A stretch of 64,000 bases of DNA from Phoronis australis (GCA_002633005.1 NMRA01000087.1:756320-820319), one strand, 5' to 3'; positions 1 to 12,122 are shown, counted from the first letter of the stretch. Notes: generated by a model from the sequence alone, not told the origin. Numbers and translations: made by a program.

Positions 1-2
1 GT

Positions 3-2221
3 GAGCTGCGGCGACTGCAGCAGACTGTTGACAGCCAGACAGGTACGAGGGCTGTTGTTATGAAAACCAGCTGGTATGACAGTGATGTAGTACAAAAAAT
101 AGTGGGGGGGGGCGCTGAAGACACGGCGAGCCATTCCTGGCTGTAATAAATTGAGGGGACAACATCTTTGTACGCTCGCTCTCAACTGCACACTTGGTGG
201 TTATATGCTTCATTTGGTTGCAGTCATTGAAAAGGTTGGTTGAGCTGTGCTGTTGTATCAGTGGGAATAATTCTGTTTTCGATGGCATGTCTGGCTTGTT
301 TGTTGGACTGTAAAAATGGTATTTTGGAAGTTGTATTCTTTGTGTTGATTCCGAGCAGGCTGGAGAAAGCACCACCATGACCGTTTTCACCTGTTGACAA
401 GTTGTGTACACAATATAGTCCAATATTCAGGCAACTAAAGTCGTAATTGGACGTTAAGTTCATTGTGTGATCCAAAATCAAATATTTGGTATGACATTGG
501 TCAAGTGTAAATGGTACGGTAATATCTCACCAATTTAGGTCGCAGTATAGCAGAGGCGTGAAATTTTATTTGCTAATTTTTCCTGTAAAGAATGTGTAGC
601 ACCAAAATAATGCTTTGTCATGTTCTGTACATTGGTAACAACAGGCACTATTTTTAGAAAATTTGCGAGCATTCACAGCAAAAGTTTGAAGATCTTGAAA
701 AAAAGGGGCAAATTTGGCAATTATTTTTGTCTGGAATTGGTGAGATTTTACTGTATTAAGTATTTGTTTCACAAAAAGTCTTTTTTGAAGATAATAACAG
801 AACGTATTTTACTGGATCACAAAATAGAGCTATCTTGCCTTCTACATATTTTACTGGTATCTTGACTGAGACTAACTTATATGACTTGTTGTTTCTTCCT
901 ATAGCTACGGTCTCATTTAAGCCAAATCAGGCCACACAGCAATCAGAAGAGACATCTAGTGGTGGTGTTGCAAGTTCGTTAAGCCTCTACACTATGGAGG
1001 CGAAGAACGCTAAATTACAGCGTGACCTGAAGGCTGCCAGACAGTCTCGTGAGGAGGTGGAACAGAAGCTGTCTTCTTACAAGTAAGCCGTGTGAATGAT
1101 TCTTTCTAGTCTGTAAAGCATTCTGGGGAACTCTTCAACACCACGTATACAAATTTCAGGATCTTTTGACCCAGGAAAATGACAAAAGCCATCACAACCC
1201 CCACCCCATATATCAGAGTAGTGTGACTTATTTGAGGTAAAAGGGAGAATCACTTTAGCGCACCTTTGTTGACTAAGGTGGGTTTTTTCCTTGAATCCTG
1301 TCTCAATTCAGGTCTAACTGACTGTCAGTAGTGCTGTGGTATAAGTTAGACCAAGCTGTTTTCTAACTTGTTTGCTTGATTCTCTCTAGATAATTAGAAG
1401 TGTGTTTATCTTCAGTTATTCCATAATGTGATGTGCTGTTGTAGGGTGAAGTATGAGAAACTTAAAGAAATGTACGATGCTTGTAAAAAAACGAGGCCAG
1501 GACTGGAAGGTAAGATAATATATGTTTTCACGAGACACCTATGTCTTTTAATAATGCCTTGTGTAGCCAACAAATCTTCTAACTCTATTCTTTCCAAGTA
1601 GATAAATTTGTGAACACTTGAGACATGGAAGGGTCCTTTCTCTTCAGGCAGTAATCTTTATTGTGCCTCAGTTCATGGTGCAATTTGTTATGTTTTATAC
1701 ATGAGTTATGTTCATCAACTGTTTGGTCACCATCTTGGCTCTAATTAAAGTGCTGAGAGGTCAAATTTGACACAAATGGTGTGGGAGTTGCTTTACTTTA
1801 AAAGCAGACGTGCCAACTGTTCCATATTTAAGGAATGCATTCCATATTGCAAGGAAAAGGTTTTGTGATTCATTATATTTTTGGAAGGTCTGTGTTTGCT
1901 ACTTGCAAAAAGACAAATGCCAATACCTTTTATAGTCTCACTCAGAAAAGTGTACCCTCTGTTGGCGATTTTGTCGCTGTTAATTACATGAACTGGTATG
2001 AAATATTTTTAACAATGAAAATTGTTATTCAAGCTGTTAGCATGATGTTATGTGATCATACTGTAATGTTCTGAAAATCATTTTCAGTTATCACCAACAG
2101 TCCGAAGGCAAGTCCCGTGAAGAAATTAAAAACAAAACTTGACAAGCCCAGTTATAACTTATTTAGCAATAACATTCCAGATGAAGTCGAGGAGGAACCT
2201 CAAGAATGTACGACTCAGTAA
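3..2221 (+). CDS. CENPE: 3' end of a coiled-coil protein with a CaaX tail, probably CENP-E (partial)
   Basis: Four exons join in a consistent phase: 3-42 (the 5' part lies outside the window), 905-1082, 1445-1509 and 2088-2221 (TAA). Each is bounded by AG/GT signals, for example gtacga, gtaagc and gtaaga donors. They encode about 138 C-terminal residues. A heptad-like charged coiled coil runs through MEAKNAKLQRDLKAARQ and KVKYEKLKEMYDACKK. A basic, Ser/Pro-rich tail follows (SPKASPVKKLKTKLDKP), then an acidic stretch and the final residues QECTTQ. CTTQ is a CaaX box of the farnesylated type (X = Q). From family knowledge, CENP-E, the kinetochore kinesin that drives chromosome congression, ends in a similar way (human ends ECKTQ). 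The linkage to H2A.Z and TET matches the human location. Spindly also has a coiled coil with a C-terminal CaaX and is the main alternative. The motor domain is not in the window, so the name is an inference; the exon model itself is solid. Confidence 0.6.
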
Positions 2222-2463
2222 GGCCTTCCGTAAAATATTTCTTGTGTCTCCTTGCGCCACCCTCACTCCTCTGTAGGCTGGTTGTGATGCGCTAATTTTT
2301 GTCTTTCTACAACGGAGGAAAAAAGTCAGTTTGTAGATGAAATTCTTTAGGACGCAAGAATATTTTGCGGTCAGTCATGCTAGGGGATCAACTTAATTTT
2401 GACGGACGCCTAAAAGAGTTGAGGTTTTATTTATGATGTAAACACAAACCCCAGCTAGTAGGT

Positions 2464-2469
2464 AATAAA
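2464..2469 (+). terminator. Candidate poly(A) signal of the CENPE-like gene
   Basis: AATAAA lies 243 bases after the stop codon of the coiled-coil gene. Position and sequence fit a cleavage/polyadenylation signal, but no transcript evidence is available. Confidence 0.4.
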
Positions 2470-3227
2470 GGAGCTTATAATTAAGTTCATTGATTTGATG
2501 TGGTCTGAATTGCAAGGGAACGACTTCCCTTAAACAAGACCTTGATTGTTACTTGAGTACTGGGAGAGTAGTCAATACAGGGAGCGTGACTTATCACCGT
2601 GTTCTCGTTTTTGTTATTCAGTTTATTCAACCGTTATGTGCAGTGCAGTACAGTACGTTGCAGTGTATTACAGTGCTGCACAGTACAGCGCATGACAGTG
2701 TTTTTCTCTGCTTTACTAGATTGTGCACAGTTGCTCATATGCTCTGTAGTATGTACTTTTCCATATGTGTTTCACTGCTTTACACGCCAGGACCTTGTTT
2801 CATTTTAGAGTGGAAATTTATAACATTTGAATGTAAGGCTGTGAGTTTGAATGTGAAAGTTGTATAATATATTTGTATTGTTTCAATTTCCTTTGTTCTC
2901 TTTCTTTCACGATGAAATTGATGAACATTGTTTAAAATGTCCCATCAGGCATTTGGAAAACAACATTATATATCATCAATAGTAGATATATAGGGTCATT
3001 GCTATAATATTTTTCAAACAGTTTTAAAAACTGTCTATTCGAACACAAGATTATGAAATTGACAATTTAATGATTACAAGTTGTAACTGCAGAAGAATAT
3101 TCAATTTCATTAACCTTTCATTATTGTTACATTATTTTTTTTTGGGGGGAAATAGTTCCTAGGATGTCACAAGAGCCCCAGTGGACTGTGAGCAGTGATG
3201 AACTTTAAGGGAATAGGCCGTTAGGCT

Positions 3228-3250
3228 GGGCCCCCTTCGAGAGGGGCCCC
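3228..3250. repeat. GC-rich hairpin
   Basis: GGGCCCC and GGGGCCC arms face each other across a short cttcgaga loop. It sits in a segment (about 3210-3260) that resembles, in reverse, 41282-41345, so it is probably the edge of a degraded transposable element. Confidence 0.35.
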
Positions 3251-4204
3251 TTCAAATGAACGGAAAATCAAGACGTTTCTTCCTGACAATTGCATTACTT
3301 CTAAAAGCCCTGAGACAGTATGGTAAGGTTCAGATTTTTTGAGGGGACAGAAGGTTGTCTGGCTCTTCCCGTAGCACTTGTGGGGATGGTGACAAAGTGT
3401 TCAGGAATGACTGTTTGCCATATGGTTATACATTTTATCAACATAGCTGCAAAACCTGTGGTTTCCATTCTTTAGAATATGTCTTTCTCACATAAAAGTA
3501 TGTATAAAATTGGATTGGAAAATCTGTCAAGTTTTCATAGACTTTCTGAAAGTATGATACCTGCTCGTTTTAACATATGTGTAGACGATGCATGCTGCAA
3601 AAAATGGATTTTCCTTAATAAATATTCCCTTGTCCCTTTCCTCTAAAGCGCACTGTCATTGAGCCCTTCCAGATAGCTTACAGTAACGGCTTTATTATTT
3701 TTTGAAGTATGTATATCATTTGAAGTGGCTTTTTAACCGCATACCAGTTTATTTGGAGTAGTCCTTACATGTATTCTTTAATCTGGTTACGGCACGAAAC
3801 AATAAATTCACGTTGCCGAGTGAAGTAAATTAAAGGCAGACCGGAAGAGTGGGAAGGGACTACAAATACCTATTCCTCTACTCTGGGTCGAAGGTCAAGG
3901 TTCGTTTTATTATGATCCAGTTTCGGGAAAATTCATTTTATTACGTCCATTCTTTGAAGTAATTTGTGGAAAGAGGTGAGGTTCCTAGGTGCGTGGTATG
4001 AGTGCTTTTGTGGGCGTTTCAGAATTCCTTGATCTGGAACACAGTCTGTAGTCACGTTTCTGGTTGCTGGACCCAAAAATGTACACACTTCAACGTCTGG
4101 AGTTCAAATTCAGTTCTCGTAGGTAACTGAGATTCTACGCAGGCCTGCTGCATGGTTACATCTTATTTGTAACGTGGGTGTCCTTGACATGACGTGCTCC
4201 GTGC

Positions 4205-4463
4205 ATGCACGCATCGGGGGGCCGGGGGGCTCGGGGCATCCAAAGAGCCCCTCCCCATTTGGCAAATTGGGTAATAAGGTCCTCCTCAGAGAAACAAAAA
4301 GTCTGAGCAAAATGACACAAAAGTCCCCTAAAAAGGCAGGATTCGGCGTATGCACAATTCATAGCCCTGAGCGAACCCCGTGTTCGTTTTTTTTTTTCTT
4401 CAGTAAAAGGTCCACGTCCTCAAAAATTCGAGAACTAGTATATTTTAGGCTGGGTGCGCGCAT
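4205..4463 (+). repeat. Dispersed GC-ended element, copy A
   Basis: This 259-bp segment starts with atgcacgc and ends with gcgcgcat, so its ends are near-perfect 8-bp inverted repeats. Internal blocks such as CCTCAGAGAAA, CACAATTCATAGC, CCTCAAAAATT and AGGCTGGGTGCGCGCAT recur at 17367-17667 and, reversed, at 6795-7012. No coding capacity is visible. The pattern suggests a short non-autonomous DNA transposon (MITE-like). No clear target-site duplication could be read. Confidence 0.65.
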
Positions 4464-5657
4464 GCCGTGTGTGTAGTGTGCACGGGAAATGCAAGCATGC
4501 GATTCACCTTTGAAGAACAAAAATTCATTGTCCTTCACGTACTTAGAATATTCCACTGACACAACTTCGGTTGTAGTGGTAATTTGGGCGTTGTGACTAG
4601 TATACAGGGCCGAATTGACACAAAAATGTGACAATTTTCGCTTTGCAGTGCTAACCCAAATTGTCATAATTTTGAAATTTTAACAGTTTGAGACGTTGTG
4701 ACTGTTTGGGCCTGCACAGTGCGGTGTTCCCCCTCATAACACTTTTACGTTAGTGGTACGCAACACGGCCGTATGAAGCGGGAGGTCGGGGAGCACGTGT
4801 CCCTTAAATAATGTGTAGGCTGAGGGTGAAACATTGGCGACCGCTACAGGCGTAAGACCGAGGCAGTCGAGAATAGAAAGACTCACAGAATATTTGACAA
4901 CTGCCAGTGCTGGGCCTTGGCTAAGATAATATTTTTTTGCTGAACAGATCGTTTAATCGCGCTTAAAAACTAAGGATCTTAATCAAAAAACGTAAGCAAA
5001 ACTACTACGTCCACATTATCATTATTGATTGAATTTACGGGTCATTGACCCTCTTTGTTCTCCCACTATTGGTTTAGTTGTGCCACGTGATTTCTTTGTC
5101 TCGTCGCAACATTAATGTGTCATCGTCCATAATTCTCGTCAATTTTGCATTTTTTCAGTCAATTTCTATATCCCTCCCTCCCTTAATCCAATTTTTCTTT
5201 CTTCTTTCCCTTTACTCTCAATTTTCTCATGTTGTTTTAACATTTATGTATAGGCCTACCTTCGTTATACCTGCAGTAATGCCGATTTTTCGGCAGATTA
5301 TCACCCACCTTTACAGCTCAACGCATTTTGTATTTATCAATATCTGTAGTTGTTTAATTTGTCATGGTATATAATTATGACCTTTTATCGCACCCTGACG
5401 GCGCGCACTGTACACTAGCTTCGGTATCGCTTCGCAGTTAGCGCATAGTTATAAAAAACAAAGTCTGAATGGTTTGACGATAACCGTCCACACTTTTTCC
5501 AAAGAATAATTATATTTCTTTTGAAGATCACTAGTAGAAAAGCAGTGTAGTGATGAAGAAAAGGGAGTTGTTCGCCCGCGCGCACCAGACTGTTGATGAC
5601 CGTGCACAGTGTAGGCGTACATAAGTCAAAAGGCTTTTCCATACTAGGGTCGACGCG

Positions 5658-5719
5658 CCTAGTGTTTTGAGGAGTTGTGGTCAGTATGCACGGTTAACTT
5701 CGGCACTGGATCGAATTTA
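5658..5719 (-). repeat. Dispersed repeat, pair member 1
   Basis: Read on the minus strand, this segment matches 34090-34147 over about 58 bases, including CCGAAGTTAACCGT and CATACTGACC. Most positions agree. It is probably a fragment of an interspersed element whose full length is not clear. Confidence 0.5.
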
Positions 5720-6794
5720 ATAGCGCCATTTAACTTAGCAGTAAACATGTGTACTAGTAATCGCAAACAAAGATTTCTTCGAGTAGATCGAAGTGTACTG
5801 AGCAGACTACCAAGAATGAATCATAATTGACGGCAAAAAAAAATCTAGGTGAGGATACGCGGGCCAACCCCCGTGAGGTGTAACTGTCTTCCAGGCTCTC
5901 CCGCTTGCCCTCCAGGTATCTGTTCGCATGCTTCGAGAATCGCCAGAATTTCCATATAGGCCTAGTAAATTACAGATTTAACGATATGCGGTTAACTCAA
6001 AGGTGCCCTCGGAACCAATATTTGTTCCTATAAGGTGTGTCTTTTGTATTTGTATTCGTATTGTGTTACCAAGTGGTGCTACGGTGACCTTAGACGCAGG
6101 CTGAAATTCGCACGGAAAACCTCTATCGCCCGACCAGCAACAGCAAAGTGCACTAGTTCATTTTTGCTACGAGACGAGTCTTGACCTTACTAAGGATTTG
6201 ATTTTCACTCTTCGTAATACACGAAATTATAGCCGAAGTATCCGACACGATGTTCAGTATGCTATTTCTCCCCGTTAGATTTCGCGGATTTCATAGCCTA
6301 CTGCACGGTAAGAATTTCTCACGTTCCTCAGTTAAAACAAATTTTAGAGGGATTTTGTCTATACGTATTTTCGCACCCTAATAAAGGGAATTTCAGAAAA
6401 CTACGTGTGATGACAGAATCCCACACCACTAATGCGTAATAACGCACGTAACGTGTCCAGGTCTCAGTAAAATTTTATTTAAACTCGGAACCCACGTTTC
6501 TCGATCAGTGGTGACATGCCATGATCTTCCCGGGGTTTGCCCTCAAACGGTATACTAAACTTTGCACGCCTATGGCGGGAGGTGCCAGCCAATTGTCGGC
6601 TACCGCCGGGGATGCAAAAGGCCGTTGATGAAAATTGGATCACCGGGAGCGAATTGAAATTTAATTTGTGCCCGCCCCGCTTTACTTTAATCTTATCATT
6701 CCTAGTGCGTAAACCCAAAGTAAAATAGCGAAGAGTGATCTGATCACTGACATTGCCGTGTATGCCTCAGACATGCAACCAAGGGCCCAAGTTC

Positions 6795-7012
6795 ATGCGC
6801 GCACTCAGCCTAAAAATGGGGGTCGAATTATTGAGAATGTGGACCTTTTACTAATTCACGGGTTACGTTCAGAGCTATGAATTGTGCATTCAATCGCCAA
6901 AGTTTCAGTGGTGCTGCCTATTAGTGGACTTTTGTCTCGTTTTCTACTTTTTTCGTAGTTTTTGTTTCTCTGAGGCAGACCTTTTTGCCAACTTCGTTCA
7001 CGTATATGGCGT
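6795..7012 (-). repeat. Dispersed GC-ended element, copy B (inverted)
   Basis: On the minus strand this copy carries the same ordered blocks as copies A and C: CCTCAGAGAAACAAAAACTA, GACAAAAGTCC, CACAATTCATAGCTCTGAACG, AAAAGGTCCAC and AGGCTGAGTGCGCGCAT. The conserved terminus atgcgcgc lies at 6795. The opposite end, with the GC-rich head, appears truncated. Confidence 0.65.
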
Positions 7013-7691
7013 TGCCTAATCAGTGCAGCACTTTCAAGGAGTTCATGATTGATAGTCTCACTTGCTATTAAACTAAACGTGCACTGTCAGAAGCTGTCAG
7101 TCGTGGACTCCGCCGCCAGCGATATAAGTCCAAGCAGACTGTAGGTACCATGGAATGGAAAAGGTTTGATCGTTTTCGTAATGTTCATTGAGCGCAGGGA
7201 CTGAGAACTATTGGTCCCGGCTTTGAGATCTTGATTGTAGTCACCACACTGACAGAGCAGGCCTACCGGTCAAATTATCAGTGAAGTATACCGTTGGATA
7301 AAGGCCGCCTAGGGTGATGTGACGATTCACTAGAATTTTCGAAAAATAATTCCCACACATCATGACGGGCAAGTGAAAAAATTACCGCCGGAGTAGCACA
7401 GCTACGACAAAATCACAACCCCCACTGACTTTTGGTGTAGAAATTGAGGCAACCCGGCAGCCAGGTATGTATAGTTTTGTTACAAATGAGTTTTTAGTAG
7501 CCTACAAGCTCATCGATCGTTGTCACTTCGAATCTTGGCGCTCAATTTGGCAAAGAGAGCACAGGAAAAATTGAAGAAGATGAACTAACACTGCTACTGG
7601 AAGCACTAACATGGGCTAGATCACTGTTAAGCAAATGTTCTCATGGTCGCTCTGACGGCAGTCGGGGTCTCAGTCCACTCTGTGACCCTGT

Positions 7692-8103
7692 ATGCAAATT
7701 ACATGGCAACGCAACAGGGCGATTGGCTGTGACGATAATTGCTACGGATAGGGTCTCCATTTAGTTTATTCAAATCAACTGAGTGGCACACTAATGCTTT
7801 TGTGCAACACTGGGTTCTGCCGGTCAATTTTCTCATTGAGATCCATTGATTGGTATTCAAGACAACAAAAGGTAATCCTCATTGTGTTATCACAAAGTCC
7901 CGATAGATGCCGCTGAAAACCCACGCTGAACAAAGACTCGGTAAATTCCGGCAAACTTCGACTTGCATGTTGATTGGTTGATAAAAATAAAGCGAATCCC
8001 CATTGGTCAACTAAGTTACCGAAGTCCTCAACCATTTTGTAAGCCTATACTATTCACTTTGGCGGGCGTCCGTTGTTGTTAACAGTAGTGCGAATCGTGA
8101 AAA
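7692..8103 (+). promoter_or_regulatory. H2A.Z promoter and 5' leader: octamer, four inverted CCAAT boxes, E2F site
   Basis: An exact octamer ATGCAAAT lies at 7692-7699. ATTGG (CCAAT on the minus strand) occurs at 7722-7726, 7849-7853, 7973-7977 and 8002-8006. TTTGGCGGGC, a good E2F-type site, lies at 8058-8067, about 40 bases before the start codon. These are the factor sites (OCT-1, NF-Y, E2F) known from cell-cycle-regulated histone promoters; NF-Y sites repeated at intervals are typical of S/G2-M genes. No convincing TATA box is placed to match. The transcription start cannot be fixed from sequence. Confidence 0.6.
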
Positions 8104-11100
8104 TGGTAAGTGCTGAAATCGTCAAAATTTTCTTAAAAAATCGCACCATCAGCCTCAAAACACATAACCTGTTGAATGATTACAGATTTATCTAACACAG
8201 TTGATTAAAATTTTGAAATATTTTTTTGTATTTTCTTTAAAAAGTCGATCTGTTTTCAGGCTGCAGGTAAAGCTGGTAAAGATTCCGGAAAGGCAAAGGC
8301 CAAGGCTATTTCTCGCTCAGCAAGGGCCGGTTTACAGGTAATTTATTGCAATAAATACTCCTCATATTATTTGCTGTTAAGTTAATAGTGTAATTTTGCA
8401 GGTGACCGGACAATTGCTGTGAAATGCATGTGGTTTTTACGTTAAAAGGTAATACAAGTTCTTGTTTAGAAATGGCGCCAAAACTCAAACCGTTGTTTTG
8501 TTTTTAGTTTCCAGTTGGTCGTATCCACAGACACTTGAAAACCAGAACAACAAGTAATGGGCGGGTTGGTGCAACTGCAGCAGTTTACAGTGCAGCAATT
8601 TTAGAGTACTTGACAGCTGAGGTAATTTTCTTCTGTAATTCATTGTTCTAAAGCATACGTTCAAAATTTGAATTGCATTTGGCATTAATCAACCTCTTTC
8701 ATTTATTGGGTAAGGCAATGGCCTGATATAATGTGCCTGTATTTTTAGAACGAGTTTGATGGGCCTGTTATTCAGTGGAGAAAACTGGGTCTCAAAATTT
8801 GGGCACATTATATTAGACCATTACCGTTGTGTAATGGTGTGGTCACGTTTCGTGTTAAGAGGTTATTCAAATCATGGAAACAACTGGTTCGAAGTAAAAA
8901 CTGAGGTTTCCAAACTTTTGTCGTGATAATTTTAAGTTAATCTAAGCAACAGCCTGCTACCTTCTATAATGTCAAAGTATAAGCTAGGAACTCCTGTGTG
9001 TCAGCTTCATATGACCATGCAAGTTATGCTCATCACCTCGTCGTTAAACTTAATCTATGTGGAGAGCAAACAGCTGGCAGGGGTTCATGCAAAATTTGGG
9101 AGTCAACCTACACTCACCTTGGTCGTTAGTTACAGTTCTTTATAGCGGAAAACATCCTAATAACTGTCATTTTCTTGCATAATGCTCAGACTAATGGTAA
9201 CAAGGAAATTACTTGTCATCTACTTGTGAGATGCACATGCAAAGTTTTTTTCAACATCTTTGTCGAAGCATAATTTGCTCAGAAATTTAGTTTGCTAATA
9301 TTGAAGTACTAAAAATTATAATGAAGTGAAACAAATTCAGTAAACTTGGTGTGAACTGTGTGCAACCTTGTAGAACACTTCACTGAAGAATCAATGAAAA
9401 ATGAAATTTACCAATAGTTTGTCATGGTGTTGAAAGCCTCACCACTCCACAAACTTAGTAGTTACTCATGATTCTTGTTTTTAATGGCATTAGTTTTGTG
9501 TCTGATTATATTTGGGCAGTTTTTGTACCCACATTGGTGCGAACCTGTATATTTATGTAGTTTTGCACCAAGACTAAGCGCATACTAGTAAATTAGACAT
9601 TTAAGATTTTGTGGATTTTATTGTTTAAACAAAAACATCCATTTTACATTGACTGACTCTAGTGAATGTTTTTTATCAGTCAACAGATGTCAACTGACTT
9701 ACTGCCCTCTAACACATCACTGGGTCACTTGCGTTGATGATTTTTTTATAAAAACCAACATTTATTTCTGCATATATTCTTTAACAAAAATTAGGTTCAC
9801 TGTTTATGCATTCAACTAAAAATAATTTGATTGCCATAGTTGCATTTCTATTTGAATGGAAGCTCTTATATTGGCAATTTTTGCTTTCAATTGAAACATC
9901 AGTAAACCTGCAATCCATCCCAAGGGTACTTTTGTTTTAGGCCAGTTACCACTAAAGTTGCAGTGTTTTCCACAACCTGTTTTGGCTCATCACTGTGTAA
10001 AGTTTGAATTATGTCGTGGCAAGTTTGGCTTGTGTTAAGTTTGAAAACTTTTGCAGCAAGTACCAAACAAGTCGCTTTTTATTATCTAGAATTGCCTTAG
10101 AATTTTGGTCTGCGAAATGCATTACACTGACCAAATCTTGGGTGTTTATCCGCAATTCTACAGTATCTATCAATTTTTATAGCCTTAAGTTTGGGCTACT
10201 GGAGTTATTTGTTGGTGTCTTGCTTTATACATTTTTTGTTTTATTCTTTTGTGCATTAATATATTTAACCCTCCAGTACCAGCAAAGCTTTATTGGGCTG
10301 TGTGCTGCAACTCAAGACTGTAAAAAGTGGATACGTGATGTTTTTGACATCATGCCATAATTAACCTGGCAATTCCAAAACTGAGGTCAATAATATAGTG
10401 CATTTTCCTGTCTAGAGGACCAAGAGTTCCATGTGGCATTGTCATATTGGATTTTTACACTGAGCACCCTTCAAGAGATTTCATTTGATTTTGGAACTAG
10501 TGAAGGCATTCCTCATCTAGTGTACTTTCGTACTAAGACCTGAATTGCTGTGGCACCCACAGTCTTTTCCTTGACAACAGGTGACTACTTTTTTGGCTAG
10601 TACCCAACTTACACTGCGCCTCCTGATGGCTCTTGAAATTAAGCAATTGGATTTCTATTAAGGAGACCACGACACCTCATCATTTTTGGACGGGTTCAAC
10701 ATTTTCTGCACCATCTAGTTGTCATTTTTATGATACTTAATAAACATCTCTTGAAGCATGCAGTTGTGTTAGCCTAATAAGTAGTGGTGTCCCAAAGATA
10801 ATCTAGGACTCCCATGAATGTCGGAAGTGAAGATCATTGCAATTACTAAAAAACTTCCCAAATCTGAGTGGGTGACTTAAAGGTGTTTTAATCGTGGCAA
10901 TGTTCAACCATGCATTGAAAGAAAGAGTGCAACAGTGACTGCTTTGTACTTTGATTGTTAACAATATGCATAATGTTTGTAATCTCGTGTTGATATCTAC
11001 CTATTGGTTGGTTTCAGGTGCTCGAGTTGGCAGGTAACGCCAGTAAAGATCTGAAGGTGAAGCGTATCACGCCGCGTCACTTGCAGTTGGCCATTCGTGG

Positions 11101-11678
11101 AGACGAAGAATTGGACTCGTTAATCAAAGCTACTATTGCTGGTGGTGGTAAGTGTACTGTTGCTGCTGGTGGCCACTTGGAACTTGTCCTATCACTATTG
11201 AGACCTAGTTTGGTGCATCTCTCAACTGGTGTAGGTCGAATGATCTGCTGGCTGAGCTTGAAAGGTTGTGACTTGTAGGTCAATAAATACAATGTAGATA
11301 ACAAAAATTCACTTTATTTTAACCAGTTACTGACTTAACCAACTAATTGAGCATTTTCTCTAGCTATAAAACAATTGTTCTGAGTATGGAGAAACGGGGA
11401 CCAGTTACATGGTAGGAAGTGGTCAATTTAGAGAGTCGGTGTTATGACTGAAGAGGGGGGGGAGCATTGACACCTTTGTAAATACTGCAATGGAGATTTT
11501 AAATTGAGACATATGTTGAACAGAAGGAAATGTCTCATCTGTGTGCTGTATGAACTGAGGGTAAATGCATCCTTAGAAGTTTACATGGAACTGTAACCAG
11601 TATTTTTGCCTTCCAGGTGTTATTCCACATATCCACAAGTCTCTGATTGGCAAGAAGGGATCGCAGAAAGGACAATAG
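8104..11678 (+). CDS. H2AZ: Histone H2A.Z (H2A variant), five exons
   Basis: Exons: 8104-8106, 8260-8337, 8508-8621, 11018-11147 and 11617-11678 (TAG). Junctions all use GT-AG and phases agree. The 128-residue product matches the usual H2A.Z length. It has the N-terminal acetylatable lysine pattern (K4, K7, K11, counted without Met), the histone fold from [11 protein letters not shown], the extended acidic patch [10 protein letters not shown] and the H2A.Z docking segment [17 protein letters not shown]. The tail ends SQKGQ instead of the vertebrate QQKTV. H2A.Z replaces H2A in nucleosomes flanking promoters and is installed by SWR1/SRCAP-type remodellers. Exon 1 codes only for the initiator Met. 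Introns and a downstream AATAAA, with no histone stem-loop seen after the stop, mark it as a polyadenylated replacement histone. Confidence 0.97.
8714..8827. repeat. Palindromic dispersed element, copy 1 (in H2A.Z intron 3)
   Basis: About 114 bases form a nearly continuous inverted repeat: GGCAATGGCCTGATATAATG on the left matches the complement of the right end (cattatattagaccattacc). The centre carries CAGTGGAGAAAACTGG. Related copies lie at 12306-12397 and, inverted, at 29807-29905. This looks like a small foldback/MITE family. Confidence 0.6.
10004..10360 (+). other. Long intron 3 of H2A.Z: open frame without support
   Basis: Intron 3 (8622-11017, about 2.4 kb) contains a 118-codon open frame here. 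Its composition (Phe, Leu and Ser from T-rich DNA) and lack of any recognisable motif argue that it is chance. Apart from the palindromic element, nothing functional is visible in this intron. Confidence 0.3.
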
Positions 11679-12116
11679 ATTATATGCACCTCTTGGTTGG
11701 CTCAGGTTCCCGCAAGCCGCATTTAAATTTATACAAAACCTTTTATATAGTGTCTCTGGTAGGATGTGCCACTGTGAGACAGATTGCATTTGTGTCTCGT
11801 CTCTTACGTTAACGGGCAGCGTCCGTCAGTCGTAGTTTTTAGTTGGGAGATTGCTAGGGGGCATGATTGTGTAACTATATGTGTTTGTGTAGAGACTGAA
11901 TTTTAGAATTTTAGCCGTCTTTATGTTCTCATTCCACGTGAATCCTCATAGTAACCTTTCTTGTAGCCGTTTCCGTTGAAGTGTAATTATTTCTACGAGC
12001 AGTCAGGACTTGACACTCACAGCTGTTGTACCCGTTTCAAACATCACCACCTGTACAGATAGACAGAACATTCTGAAGTTCTAAGTAATTTAATATTTTT
12101 GATTCTGACCGTTTTT

Positions 12117-12122
12117 AATAAA
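12117..12122 (+). terminator. Poly(A) signal of H2A.Z
   Basis: AATAAA lies 439 bases after the H2A.Z stop, followed by a GT-rich stretch (tgtattgtgtct) about 15-25 bases on, as expected for cleavage and polyadenylation. Confidence 0.7.

Larger units (their letters stand above)
2222..7691. other. Intergenic stretch between the CENPE-like gene and H2A.Z
   Basis: No ORF here shows domain-like composition or splice-site support. It holds the CENPE-like 3' flank, a short CAGTACAGT-rich stretch (about 2637-2702), a GC hairpin near 3228-3250, two copies of a GC-ended dispersed element (4205-4463 and 6795-7012) and one copy of another dispersed repeat (5658-5719). The remainder is anonymous AT-rich DNA. 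Confidence 0.6.

Noticed and set aside
1-42. Window start gtgagc as a donor, making 1-42 intronic
   Set aside because: The sequence reads as a coiled coil in a frame whose end phase (one leftover G) fits the next exon exactly. The match to a donor at the cut edge is probably coincidence, though not excluded.
10004-10360. 118-codon open frame in H2A.Z intron 3
   Set aside because: No recognisable domain, and it lies within an intron defined by well-supported H2A.Z exons.
11679-11830. Histone 3' stem-loop after H2A.Z
   Set aside because: No GGCTCTTTTCAGAGCC-type stem-loop was found. The gene uses AATAAA instead.
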